Notes: generated from the letters alone by a model not told the origin. 16,546 nucleotides of DNA from Blastocatellia bacterium UBA7656 (GCA_002483445.1 DLHY01000150.1:135401-151946), one strand, 5' to 3'. Counted from the first letter of the stretch, positions 1-6,990 are shown. Translations and numbers: made by a program.

Positions 1-1695
1 AAGCTCAAGCTCGACCCCTTGCTTGTCAAAGACAATGTGCTGACCGCGCCGATGCCTGTCGCGGAGATAACGAAACCTTTCGGGCGACTTCCCGCCGTCA
101 TGCAAAACACCGTGGCGATGGGCGCGCTGTTTTATCTGCTCGATTTGGAATTCGACATGGCGGCAAGCGTGCTTGCAGACACCTTCCGTCATAAGGGCGA
201 AGCCGTAGTCGAACAGAACGTCAATGTGGCGCGCGCAGGCTTCGAATACGCGAAAAATAATTTCGTACCGCTCGGCTACAAGTGGAACTTCACTCGTCAG
301 CGGCGGCCATTCATAACCGGCAACGAAGCTTTCGCCATCGGCGCGATAGCCGCCGGTTGCCGATTTTATTCGGCTTATCCGATGACGCCCGCTTCATCCA
401 TACTTCACTGGATGGCCAACCACGGCGCGAAGTGCGGCGTCGTGGTCAAGCAATGCGAAGACGAGCTTGCCGTAGCCAATATCGCCATCGGCGCGGGACA
501 CGCCGGAGTGCGCGCGATGTGCGGCACGTCGGGAGGAGGCTTCGCTTTGATGACCGAAGCCATAGGGATGGCCGGAATGATCGAGGCTCCGGTCGTCATC
601 ATCGAAGTGCAGCGCGGCGGTCCTTCGACGGGCGTTCCTACCAAAACCGAACAGGCCGATTTGAATCAGGTCTACGGCGCATCGCAGGGCGATTACCCGC
701 GGGTCATAATCGCGCCGACCGACACTACTGATTGCTACTACACAGCCGTCGAGGCGCACAACCTCGCGGAGAAGTATCAACTCCCTGTGACTATCATTTC
801 CGACCTTCTGCTTTCGGAGCATCCTGAAACCATCGAAGCCGACGCCCTGCGCCACGACGTTCCAATCGAGCGCGGCGAAATCGTCTCTCACTGGGATGAA
901 GAAAAAGGTCAGTTTAAGCGATATGCTTTCACCCGCTCAGGCGTCTCGCCGCGCGCTCTGCCCGGAACCGCAGGAGCGATGTACGTCGCGGCGACAGACG
1001 ATCACGACGAAGAAGGCATCGTGATAAGCGACGTGTTTACGACGACCTCGGTGCGAAGAAAGATTCAGGAAAAGCGAATGCGAAAGATGGAATCTCTGGC
1101 CCGCGAGCTTGCGCCGCCTCAACTCGAAGGACAGAAGGACGCAGACGTGACGCTCATCGGCTGGGGTTCGACTGTAGGCGCAATACGCGAAGCCCGCACG
1201 CTGCTCGAAGCGGAAGGCATAAGCGCGAATCAACTTCAGATAAAGTACCTCGTTCCTTTCCACGAGAAAGAAGTGAGCGAAATTCTCAGCCGCGCCAAAC
1301 GGACGATCTGCGTCGAGTGCAACTACACGGGCCAGTTCGCGCGTCACCTGCGGGCTGAAACAGGCTTCACCGTTTCGGACATGATTTTGAAGTACGATGG
1401 CGAGCCGTTCGAGCCTCGTCAGATCGCCGATGAAGTGCGAGCCATACTCGAAGGCCGCGTGCGTTCGACCGATGTGACGATGGAAGAAGCGCGAGAGATG
1501 GCTTATCACTACACACGAGTTCATCTCAAAGACAAGGTGCGACCGATGAAGATCGAACAAACCAATGGTGGAGATGAACGGCTATGGATTGTCGAACTGG
1601 TTTCGCGCGAGAGCGGAACGAAAGAAGGCGAATTGCGCATCAATGTCGAGACCGGCTCGATTCATTCGTGGCAGCCGACTCAAACGATCAGCTAA
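1..1695 (+). CDS. korA: 2-oxoacid:ferredoxin oxidoreductase, fused gamma-alpha subunit (5' partial)
   Basis: This subunit pairs with the downstream beta subunit to decarboxylate a 2-oxoacid (probably 2-oxoglutarate) to its acyl-CoA while reducing ferredoxin, in the cytoplasm. The frame is open to base 1, so the true start lies outside the window; an in-frame TTG at 19 is not a credible start because it would cut the gamma domain. About 564 residues are visible. The first ~80 are the C-terminal part of the gamma domain. The alpha pyrimidine-binding domain begins near residue 105 (GNEAFAIGA), with YPMTPASSI at about 126-134 and GTSGGGFAL near 174. The stretch RGGPSTGVPTKTEQADL is typical of KorA/VorA proteins. 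The C-terminal transketolase-like domain follows from about 380. The stop is TAA. Substrate (2-oxoglutarate versus another 2-oxoacid) is inferred from resemblance to fused KorA proteins and is not proven. Confidence 0.93.
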   Translation, partial: KLKLDPLLVKDNVLTAPMPVAEITKPFGRLPAVMQNTVAMGALFYLLDLEFDMAASVLADTFRHKGEAVVEQNVNVARAGFEYAKNNFVPLGYKWNFTRQRRPFITGNEAFAIGAIAAGCRFYSAYPMTPASSILHWMANHGAKCGVVVKQCEDELAVANIAIGAGHAGVRAMCGTSGGGFALMTEAIGMAGMIEAPVVIIEVQRGGPSTGVPTKTEQADLNQVYGASQGDYPRVIIAPTDTTDCYYTAVEAHNLAEKYQLPVTIISDLLLSEHPETIEADALRHDVPIERGEIVSHWDEEKGQFKRYAFTRSGVSPRALPGTAGAMYVAATDDHDEEGIVISDVFTTTSVRRKIQEKRMRKMESLARELAPPQLEGQKDADVTLIGWGSTVGAIREARTLLEAEGISANQLQIKYLVPFHEKEVSEILSRAKRTICVECNYTGQFARHLRAETGFTVSDMILKYDGEPFEPRQIADEVRAILEGRVRSTDVTMEEAREMAYHYTRVHLKDKVRPMKIEQTNGGDERLWIVELVSRESGTKEGELRINVETGSIHSWQPTQTIS

Positions 1696-1720
1696 GGAGT
1701 CAGTCATCAGCGACGACTCT

Positions 1721-1751
1721 CTGAAAACTGAAAACTGAAAACTGAAAACTG
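1721..1751. repeat. heptanucleotide tandem repeat (CTGAAAA)4
   Basis: Four perfect copies of CTGAAAA followed by CTG fill the space between the korA stop (1695) and the korB ribosome binding site (1759). The repeat lies inside what should be an operon and outside both reading frames. Copy-number change would alter intercistronic spacing but not either protein. It resembles short tandemly repeated repetitive heptamers known from intergenic DNA of some bacteria. Confidence 0.9.
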
Positions 1752-1758
1752 TCTTCCC

Positions 1759-1765
1759 AGGAGAG
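1759..1765 (+). promoter_or_regulatory. korB ribosome binding site
   Basis: AGGAGAG sits 6 bases upstream of the ATG at 1772, directly after the heptamer array. It supports that start and independent translation initiation of the beta subunit. Confidence 0.8.
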
Positions 1766-1771
1766 AAACAG

Positions 1772-2653
1772 ATGGCAACAGTGATCGAACTGCCGATTTC
1801 AACTTACGAAAGCGTAGTAGAGCCGGACTGGTGTCCGGGGTGCGGCGATTTCGGAGTGCTGCGCTCTCTGGAGATCGCCGCAGGCAGGTTGGGCATCCAG
1901 CCGAAAGACATGGTTGTTGTATCGGGCATCGGTTGCTCGTCGAACCTGCCTGGTTTCATTCATACTTATGGAGTACACAGCCTGCACGGACGAGCGGTTG
2001 CAGTAGCGACCGGCGTCAGGCTCGCCAATCACAACCTGAAAGTCGTAATCACGGGCGGCGACGGCGACGGCTATGGCATAGGCATAGGCCATTTCATTCA
2101 CGCGATGCGGCGCAATCTCGATCTGACCTACATCGTGATGAACAATCAGATTTACGGGCTGACGACGGGGCAGGCATCGCCGACGACGATGAAGGAAGTG
2201 CGAACGAAATCGACTCCGCTCGGCAATATCGAAATGCCGATCAACCCTGTGGCATTGGCTTTGGTGTCGGGCGCGACTTATGTCTCGCGCGGGTTTTCAG
2301 GCGAGAACAAGCAACTGTCCGACATCATAGCCGGAGCGATTGCGCATAAGGGGTTCTCGCTCGTCGATGTCTTCAGCCCGTGCGTGACCTATAACCATGT
2401 GAACACCTATGATTACTTCCGCAAGCGGGTCTACAAGCTCGAAGCGGAGCCGGATTATGATTCATCGAACGCGCAGATGGCGTTCGAGAAATCATTCGAG
2501 TGGGGCGAGCGAATACCTTTAGGCGTTTTCTATCGCGACGAGCAGCCGACCTATGAAGATTTAGAGCCTGCTTTGCAAAACGGGCCACTGGTCGAGCAGG
2601 AGATGGGGTTGAGCAAAGAAATGTTCGACGAGTTGATGGAAGAGTTCATGTGA
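1772..2653 (+). CDS. korB: 2-oxoacid:ferredoxin oxidoreductase, beta subunit (TPP-binding)
   Basis: This is the catalytic thiamine-diphosphate subunit of the complex with the upstream gamma-alpha subunit. The 293 residues match the usual length for KorB. WCPGCGDFG gives C21 and C24; with C55 (GIGCSS) and C204 (SPCVTYNH) these are the four positions expected to bind the [4Fe-4S] cluster in two-subunit enzymes. The TPP motif runs from GDGDG (96-100) to NN (124-125). The ATG at 1772 has a good ribosome binding site. It lies 76 bases after the korA stop and is probably co-transcribed with it. Two-subunit enzymes of this type act both in oxidative TCA-like flux and in reductive carbon fixation; the window does not say which. 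Identity as a 2-oxoacid:ferredoxin oxidoreductase beta subunit is secure; the exact substrate is inferred. Confidence 0.94.
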   Translation: MATVIELPISTYESVVEPDWCPGCGDFGVLRSLEIAAGRLGIQPKDMVVVSGIGCSSNLPGFIHTYGVHSLHGRAVAVATGVRLANHNLKVVITGGDGDGYGIGIGHFIHAMRRNLDLTYIVMNNQIYGLTTGQASPTTMKEVRTKSTPLGNIEMPINPVALALVSGATYVSRGFSGENKQLSDIIAGAIAHKGFSLVDVFSPCVTYNHVNTYDYFRKRVYKLEAEPDYDSSNAQMAFEKSFEWGERIPLGVFYRDEQPTYEDLEPALQNGPLVEQEMGLSKEMFDELMEEFM

Positions 2654-2763
2654 TTCGTTTTTGTCGGGCAAGTGGAACCTGATCCGTCGGCGCGTCTGGT
2701 TTTCACGGTTCGATATCGGATTGCATTTGCATGTAAGGGATAAGAAAGCCGGTTTTTTGGAGT

Positions 2764-2785
2764 GCGGTGACTTGTCACCGCTTTT
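2764..2785 (+). terminator. possible terminator of korAB
   Basis: The first palindrome of the element has an 8-bp perfect stem with a 2-base spacer, followed on the plus strand by TTTT. It is 110 bases past the korB stop. It is part of a repeat element, so any terminator role is inferred from shape and position. Confidence 0.5.
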
Positions 2786-2796
2786 GATTCAAAGAC

Positions 2797-2818
2797 CAAA
2801 GCTGCGACAAGTCGCAGC
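2797..2818 (-). terminator. possible terminator of the Roco gene
   Basis: On the minus strand the GCTGCGAC/GTCGCAGC hairpin is followed by TTTGGTCTTT. It lies about 40 bases past the stop of the minus-strand Roco gene. The U-tract is weak, so this is a tentative call. Confidence 0.45.
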
Positions 2819-2856
2819 ACTCCATATTCTCCTCCTACACCGAATTGAAATCCGAT

Positions 2857-5800
2857 TTAATATTCCGCTTCGAACTGCGGATGAACCCAGAGAAATTCCT
2901 GACGTTTGTTTCGCACACGGATCAGACCGCCAAAGCTCGGATCCTTCTCTTTAAGGAATGCGTGCAATTGTCGCAGGATCGCCCCCTGCGCCCGGATCGC
3001 GGCTTCGCCCTGTTCCATGTCAGGCGCGTCGCTTCTCCCCATCCACTTTCCGATTTCCTCCCCGCCTTTGAGTACCGATTCAAGACTCTTTTGCCCCATG
3101 TCCAATTCTTTTTCGATACCCTTGTAGATTGCATCATCCATCACCAGCTTAGTCGCGGACGAAGCCACAGGCAGCACGAGACTGAGCGCGGAAGTGATTG
3201 CCTTGAAGAAAGGCGCGGCCTTCACGAACCAATCGCGAGGCAGGTTCAACTCATACACGCCGCGTCTGTCTTTCGCTCCGTTCAAAGCGGGCAGCGGCAG
3301 GCGGGAGTGTTCGCACCACAGGGTCAGGAGAAACTTCTGGCTGACCCATCCGGGCCGATCAAAGAAGCCGGGTTCAACCGGCTGGAAGCTGAAGAGTCGC
3401 GGGCCTTCTTTGGCCTCATCGATCAGCGTTTGCATCAACGCGACATAAGCATCTTCCACCTGACTCATAATGCGACGGTCATTTTGGTCTAAAATCTGGA
3501 AGCGTTGCTCGGCATTTCTATCCTGCTGATTCAACTGATAGCGAACTCCGTCCAGCCTTGATCGCAACTGGTCGAAGCCCTGAGCGACGAGTTGATCAAT
3601 CGATGTGCGCCGCACAGCCGGAGCATTTCGCAGCAGACAATCTATGTCCTGCAACTGATCACAACCCGACACGATGCAGGGAAACAGCGTCATTCCCTGT
3701 CGCTTGAATGCGATCAACTTCTGCACTTCGAATGCTCCGCGCCCCGGTTCCTTTTTCCCGCACGGCTCGACACAGGGCACAACAACTTCACATCGCATCC
3801 CCTTCCAGAAACTTTCCACCAGCCATTTCACTTCGTAGGTCAACGCCGAGAGGAATCGTTCAGGATACGGGGCGCGCACAGTGATGTGAATGTCATTGCC
3901 TATATGCTCCAGTAATGCCCGCCCGTTGTAGTCGTCATCCAGCACAAGCCCGCGCTGCCAGTGAACGCTTTGCTCATGGTTCACGCGCCCAAGTGAGAAC
4001 TTATGCAGGCGCACGATCAACTGATAGAACAACCCTTCTGCCGTCGCCGACTGCCCGCTCTGCGCGTCCACAATACGACAGATTTGCACCTGTTCTTCAT
4101 CACCCTCATCCGCGCTACCAGCCCATCCAGGTAACAGATCGGGGCGAATGTCCGGGACGAGTTGTGCAATCAGGCTTGTGTTCTGCTTGCCTTCGTCGCC
4201 CAATCCTGCGACGCGGTAGGAGAGATCAAATCGCTCCATCAATCGCACGAACACCGGATGAAGTTTGGCCGGGTAACAAAACTTCTTCTCCTTCCTGGGG
4301 TCATTCCATAGTTGACCCAGCCGGGAGAAACTTACCAGCCCGTGGGCATCGCGCGTTTCCTTGTCATCAAGCACAAAGCTGATGGCCGTAGCCAGCCAGT
4401 CGGGTTTGAGGATGACGATGTCACGCAAAGCCGGGTCGTGCTCGTAATGGATCAGATGACCCAGTCGATGGGAAATACGCACAAAGTCGTTGGCCTCCTC
4501 TTTGTTCATCTTGTGCTTGCGGCATATTCCCAAAACACGTTCAAGAGGCAAGTACGCCGACCTTGATTTCTGCAAAGCCTTGCGAGCTTCCTGCCAGCGC
4601 AACGGCACCGTGCGTCCCATTTCGGGAAGGCTTGCGGCCACCCGCGCGATGGCGTCTTTCAACTCAGCAATGCCGCGCCGCTCGCCCGTTTTTTTATCGG
4701 GCTTGCTGTCCACAAGGAAGAAGTCGAGTACCGTGTCCTGTCCGAACAGGTTCCATAGTTCCTGCCGGTCAATATCCGGCTGGCGCTGGTCGGGGCCACC
4801 GTGCGTAGCGACGACGAAAATTTTGGCATCCGGCTCACGGTGCTTCACCAGCTTGATCCATTCCTTCACGAAGCCCTGCTGCGGCCCTTCGCGCGGCTTC
4901 CAGACAACGAGGTAAACCGCCGGGGCGCTGAAGAACAACTGGTGCGTGGGCTTATAGACTGGCTGGCCGCCGAAATCCCAGCCGTTCAACGTGATGTCCG
5001 TGCCGGTGTCGGGGTCTGTCACCTTGACAGGCATGAGCCTGATGCCGTGCGTGGACTTGTGTTTTACAAAAGGGTCGCCACGCAGGGCGTCCAACAGGCA
5101 ACTCTTCCCCACCTCGCCCTCGCCGATCAGGATCAGCTTGGCCTCGTTCAGAATTATCTGCGCTTCTGCCTTCGCACGCAGGTAGCGTTTAACGGCGTCA
5201 AGTCCCTCTTTGTATGCCGCAGCTAGTTCAGGGTTCAGTGGGTTGCTGCTAAGGTCGAGGGTTTGCAAATGCTCAAGCTGGGCCAGCGATGCGGGCAAGT
5301 CGGTAAGGTGGTTTCCTGCAAGAAGAAGCGTAGAAAGATTCCGCAGATTTTCAATTTGTTCAGGAAGCTCTGGTATCTCAATAGAATTCAGGTTTAGGAA
5401 TTCCAAAGCGGATAAGTTGCAGAGCCATTCGGGTAATTGCTTCAGTGGGTTACCCCAAATGTAAAGGTTGGTGATTTGTGTAAGCTCCCCGATGCTATCT
5501 GGCAACGTTGTTAAACCGAGCCCGCCGACTGCGAGATGTTGCATTAGTTTAAGCTTCCCAACCCATTCAGGTAAAACTTTCAATTGGTTTTCGTTTAGGA
5601 TTAGTTTATTCAACTGGCCCAAGTGACTTAGCGACTCCGGCAGCGAAGTCAGTTGGTTGATGGAGATATCCAGAAGCTGCAACTGCGTGAATTGGTTTAG
5701 CCACTCCGGTAGCGTTGTCAGTTGGTTATCTCCAAGGTACAGCGACTGCAACTGCGTGAATTGGTTTAGCCACTCCGGTAGCGAAGTCAGTTGGTTGTTG

Positions 5801-6021
5801 GCGAGGTACACTTCCTGCAACTGCGTGAGTTGGTTTAGCCACTCCGGCAGCGAAGTCAGTTGGTTATCTCCAAGGTACAGCGACTGCAACTGTGTGAGTT
5901 GGCCCAGTGATTCCGGCAACTCGGTGAGTTGCATCCTGCTAAGATCGAGGTTCGTCGCCCCCGACCGTTGCGCTTCTTCAATCTTCTCTTCCGCTTTTCG
6001 ATAAGCCTCGTCACGTGCCAT
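2857..6021 (-). CDS. Roco protein: LRR-Roc-COR GTPase with C-terminal extension
   Basis: This is a 1054-residue multidomain GTPase. Residues ~25-270 are about ten leucine-rich repeats of 23 residues (consensus LTQLQxLYLxxNQLTSLPEWLNQ). A Roc GTPase follows: P-loop GEGEVGKS at 300-307, switch II WDFGGQ at 348-353, and THGGPD at 406-411 in place of a standard NKxD. A COR dimerisation domain spans roughly 475-725. Next come Cys pairs (C744, C750, C754, C782, C787) suggesting a zinc ribbon, a predicted coiled coil (~810-870), a hydrophobic stretch APFFKAITSALSLVLPVA (~936-953), and a short C-terminal tail with FLWVHPQ. The ATG at 6021 is chosen because AGAGAGGTG (6028-6036) precedes it; a TTG at 6042 would add seven residues. 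It is probably cytoplasmic and acts as a nucleotide-controlled dimer. No biochemical role is assignable; signalling or defence is only inference. The LRR-coding part looks less GC-rich than the rest. Confidence 0.93.
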   Translation of the reverse strand: MARDEAYRKAEEKIEEAQRSGATNLDLSRMQLTELPESLGQLTQLQSLYLGDNQLTSLPEWLNQLTQLQEVYLANNQLTSLPEWLNQFTQLQSLYLGDNQLTTLPEWLNQFTQLQLLDISINQLTSLPESLSHLGQLNKLILNENQLKVLPEWVGKLKLMQHLAVGGLGLTTLPDSIGELTQITNLYIWGNPLKQLPEWLCNLSALEFLNLNSIEIPELPEQIENLRNLSTLLLAGNHLTDLPASLAQLEHLQTLDLSSNPLNPELAAAYKEGLDAVKRYLRAKAEAQIILNEAKLILIGEGEVGKSCLLDALRGDPFVKHKSTHGIRLMPVKVTDPDTGTDITLNGWDFGGQPVYKPTHQLFFSAPAVYLVVWKPREGPQQGFVKEWIKLVKHREPDAKIFVVATHGGPDQRQPDIDRQELWNLFGQDTVLDFFLVDSKPDKKTGERRGIAELKDAIARVAASLPEMGRTVPLRWQEARKALQKSRSAYLPLERVLGICRKHKMNKEEANDFVRISHRLGHLIHYEHDPALRDIVILKPDWLATAISFVLDDKETRDAHGLVSFSRLGQLWNDPRKEKKFCYPAKLHPVFVRLMERFDLSYRVAGLGDEGKQNTSLIAQLVPDIRPDLLPGWAGSADEGDEEQVQICRIVDAQSGQSATAEGLFYQLIVRLHKFSLGRVNHEQSVHWQRGLVLDDDYNGRALLEHIGNDIHITVRAPYPERFLSALTYEVKWLVESFWKGMRCEVVVPCVEPCGKKEPGRGAFEVQKLIAFKRQGMTLFPCIVSGCDQLQDIDCLLRNAPAVRRTSIDQLVAQGFDQLRSRLDGVRYQLNQQDRNAEQRFQILDQNDRRIMSQVEDAYVALMQTLIDEAKEGPRLFSFQPVEPGFFDRPGWVSQKFLLTLWCEHSRLPLPALNGAKDRRGVYELNLPRDWFVKAAPFFKAITSALSLVLPVASSATKLVMDDAIYKGIEKELDMGQKSLESVLKGGEEIGKWMGRSDAPDMEQGEAAIRAQGAILRQLHAFLKEKDPSFGGLIRVRNKRQEFLWVHPQFEAEY
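5677..5930 (-). repeat. 69-bp tandem repeats coding the leucine-rich repeats
   Basis: Three near-identical 69-bp units start at 5677, 5746 and 5815, with a partial, more diverged fourth at 5884. Each begins CTGCAACTG on the plus strand and encodes one 23-residue LRR. A degenerate unit precedes them near 5608. DNA-level similarity this high implies recent unit duplication within the gene. Confidence 0.88.
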
Positions 6022-6312
6022 AGCCGTCACCTCTCTTGTCAACGTGAGACAGATTTCGCGTCCTGCAATATTCCATCGGTCAAGCCAGCATGAAAACCAT
6101 ATCCCCGGCGCACCTTTTTCATCAGGAAAGTATCTGCGGCGCAGATGCGCGAATCGCCCGCGACCGTGAGTGTATCAATCATCGCCTGAGAAAAGCGACA
6201 TCGCCAACGCTTCGGAAAGAAATGTCAGAGGGCCAGATTTCAAACCCAAAGCGATGCGCCTGAAGGCCAATTGCAATCGGTTCTCGGTTGTTATGTACCC
6301 GGCACAAAAGAG
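6022..6312. other. Roco gene leader, no gene seen
   Basis: There is no credible gene here. The only notable structure is a palindrome, ATCTGCG-G-CGCAGAT (6132-6146), about 110 bases upstream of the Roco start. It could be an operator or chance. No convincing -35/-10 pair was found for the Roco gene, so it may have a weak promoter or be read from further upstream. Confidence 0.4.
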
Positions 6313-6341
6313 AGCGCCCGGTCTTGTAGGCTCCAGGCGCT
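6304..6341 (-). terminator. terminator of tRNA-Ser
   Basis: On the minus strand a 9-bp stem (AGCGCCTGG with CCGGGCGCT, one G-U pair, 11-base loop; 6313-6341) is followed by CTCTCTTTTG (6303-6312). It starts 28 bases past the tRNA 3' end. This would separate tRNA transcription from the Roco gene downstream. Confidence 0.65.
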
Positions 6342-6368
6342 TTGAAAGTTTGAGCAGTGATGAAAAAG

Positions 6369-6458
6369 CGGAGAAGGAGGGATTCGAACCCTCGATAGGC
6401 CTTTACAGCCTATAGCGGTTTAGCAAACCGCCGCCCTCAGCCACTAGGCGACTTCTCC
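6369..6458 (-). tRNA. tRNA-Ser(GCU)
   Basis: This is a 90-base class II tRNA. The acceptor stem pairs GGAGAAG (6458-6452) with CTTCTCC (6376-6370), and the discriminator is G (6369). The T arm contains GGTTCGAATCC. The anticodon is GCT (complement of 6422-6424) in the loop TTTGCTAAA. The long variable arm is typical of serine tRNAs. It decodes AGC/AGU. CCA is not encoded. Confidence 0.96.
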
Positions 6459-6469
6459 AAACGTGCCGA

Positions 6470-6499
6470 AGTATACTCCACCCCTTGCACGCCTTTCAA
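6470..6499 (-). promoter_or_regulatory. promoter of tRNA-Ser
   Basis: On the minus strand the -35 box is TTGAAA (6494-6499) and the -10 box is TATACT (6470-6475), with an 18-base spacer. The -10 box ends 11 bases before the tRNA 5' end, a normal distance for a short 5' leader. Confidence 0.75.
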
Positions 6500-6537
6500 G
6501 TTGAGGGGGGTGCGAAGCAAAAATCAAATTATTTTGG

Positions 6538-6816
6538 AAAGCTGCGACATGTCGCAGCTTTTATTTTGAGTCAATAGCGATGCCTTGTGATACTGCTGGC
6601 GAATTCGGAGGGTTCAGCGCCGTAGGCGCGCAATGTTTATAGAAAGCTCTCTCCTATTCCCCAAGCTCCATAGGAGCGATATGAAGAGCATTTCGCTCCT
6701 ATGGAGCTTGGGTTGAATGCTGAATCCGGGTCTATAAACATCACGCTCCTACGGAGCTAAAGACGGCGAGCTTCATTTTCTGATTTCGCCAGCAGTATCC
6801 CTTGTCACCGCACTCC
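6538..6816. repeat. two-hairpin palindromic repeat element, copy 2, interrupted by a MITE
   Basis: The left part (6538-6588) has a 24-bp perfect palindrome centred on GCGACATGTCGC (6538-6561). The right part (6800-6816) has CCTTGTCACCGCACTCC. Removing 6589-6799 and one CCTTGT copy restores GCGATGCC-TT-GTCACCGC. That matches the second hairpin of the 2759-2823 element with two changes, in reverse orientation, and the linker between the hairpins also aligns. This copy was therefore intact before the inner element inserted. Confidence 0.85.
6589..6799. mobile_element. 211-bp MITE-like element with 15-bp TIRs and 6-bp target duplication
   Basis: The terminal inverted repeats GATACTGCTGGCGAA (6589-6603) and TTCGCCAGCAGTATC (6785-6799) are perfect. 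They are flanked by direct repeats CCTTGT at 6583-6588 and 6800-6805. Inside are nested inverted repeats: 20-bp perfect arms with a 13-base loop (6660-6679 / 6693-6712), and ATGTTTATAG / CTATAAACAT (6633-6642 / 6732-6741). The latter extend outward imperfectly through CCGTAGG. The element has no coding capacity, so any transposase would act in trans. The transposase family cannot be named from the sequence. Confidence 0.85.
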
Positions 6817-6899
6817 AAAAGCCGTCTCTATAAAATCAAACTTCATCAGGCCACTAACAGTCAGTTGACCTGCTCCATACCGCCCGCTCGAACCATAAC

Positions 6900-6928
6900 T
6901 TGAAATGAGCGAGCAGCGCCTCTATACT
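6900..6928 (+). promoter_or_regulatory. sigma70-type promoter of the glycosyltransferase gene
   Basis: The -35 box TTGAAA (6900-6905), a 17-base spacer and the -10 box TATACT (6923-6928) make a near-consensus promoter. Transcription should start near 6935, giving a leader of about 55 bases to the ATG at 6991. Confidence 0.75.
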
Positions 6929-6990
6929 TTGCCTCTGATTTCGTGCAGACTCCTTCAGACCGGATGAGTGAAATCCGGCGATGGTTTATT

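Larger units (their letters stand above)
2759..2823. repeat. two-hairpin palindromic repeat element, copy 1
   Basis: Two perfect palindromes lie between outer inverted repeats GGAGTGC (2759-2765) and GCACTCC (2817-2823). The first is GCGGTGAC-TT-GTCACCGC (2764-2781); the second is GCTGCGAC-AA-GTCGCAGC (2801-2818). A related copy in the opposite orientation lies at 6538-6816. The spread, symmetry and lack of coding capacity fit a REP/MITE-like non-autonomous element sitting between convergent genes. Confidence 0.85.

Noticed and set aside
394..891. Minus-strand open frames inside korA (394-891 and 937-1560)
   Set aside because: They lie fully antisense to strongly conserved coding sequence, match no known family and arise from GC-rich codon use.
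2845..3492. Plus-strand open frames antisense to the Roco gene (2845-3492, 3915-4382, 4490-4915 and others)
   Set aside because: All overlap the clear 1054-residue Roco frame, lack ribosome binding sites and have shadow-like composition rich in Arg, Ser and Pro.
5677..5930. Regular repeats that could suggest a CRISPR array
   Set aside because: Units are contiguous 69-bp coding repeats with no alternating unique spacers, and they encode leucine-rich repeats in frame.
5657..6004. Plus-strand repetitive Cys/Ser/Trp-rich frame opposite the LRRs
   Set aside because: Its repeats are only the antisense reading of the 69-bp LRR units; no start signal is present.
6170..6415. Small plus-strand frame 6170-6415
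   Set aside because: It runs through the tRNA-Ser terminator and into the antisense of the tRNA gene; no ribosome binding site or family resemblance.
6369..6458. tRNA-Ser as an att site for an island carrying the Roco gene
   Set aside because: No second copy of the tRNA 3' end (GGTTCGAATCCC...) and no integrase gene were seen in the window.
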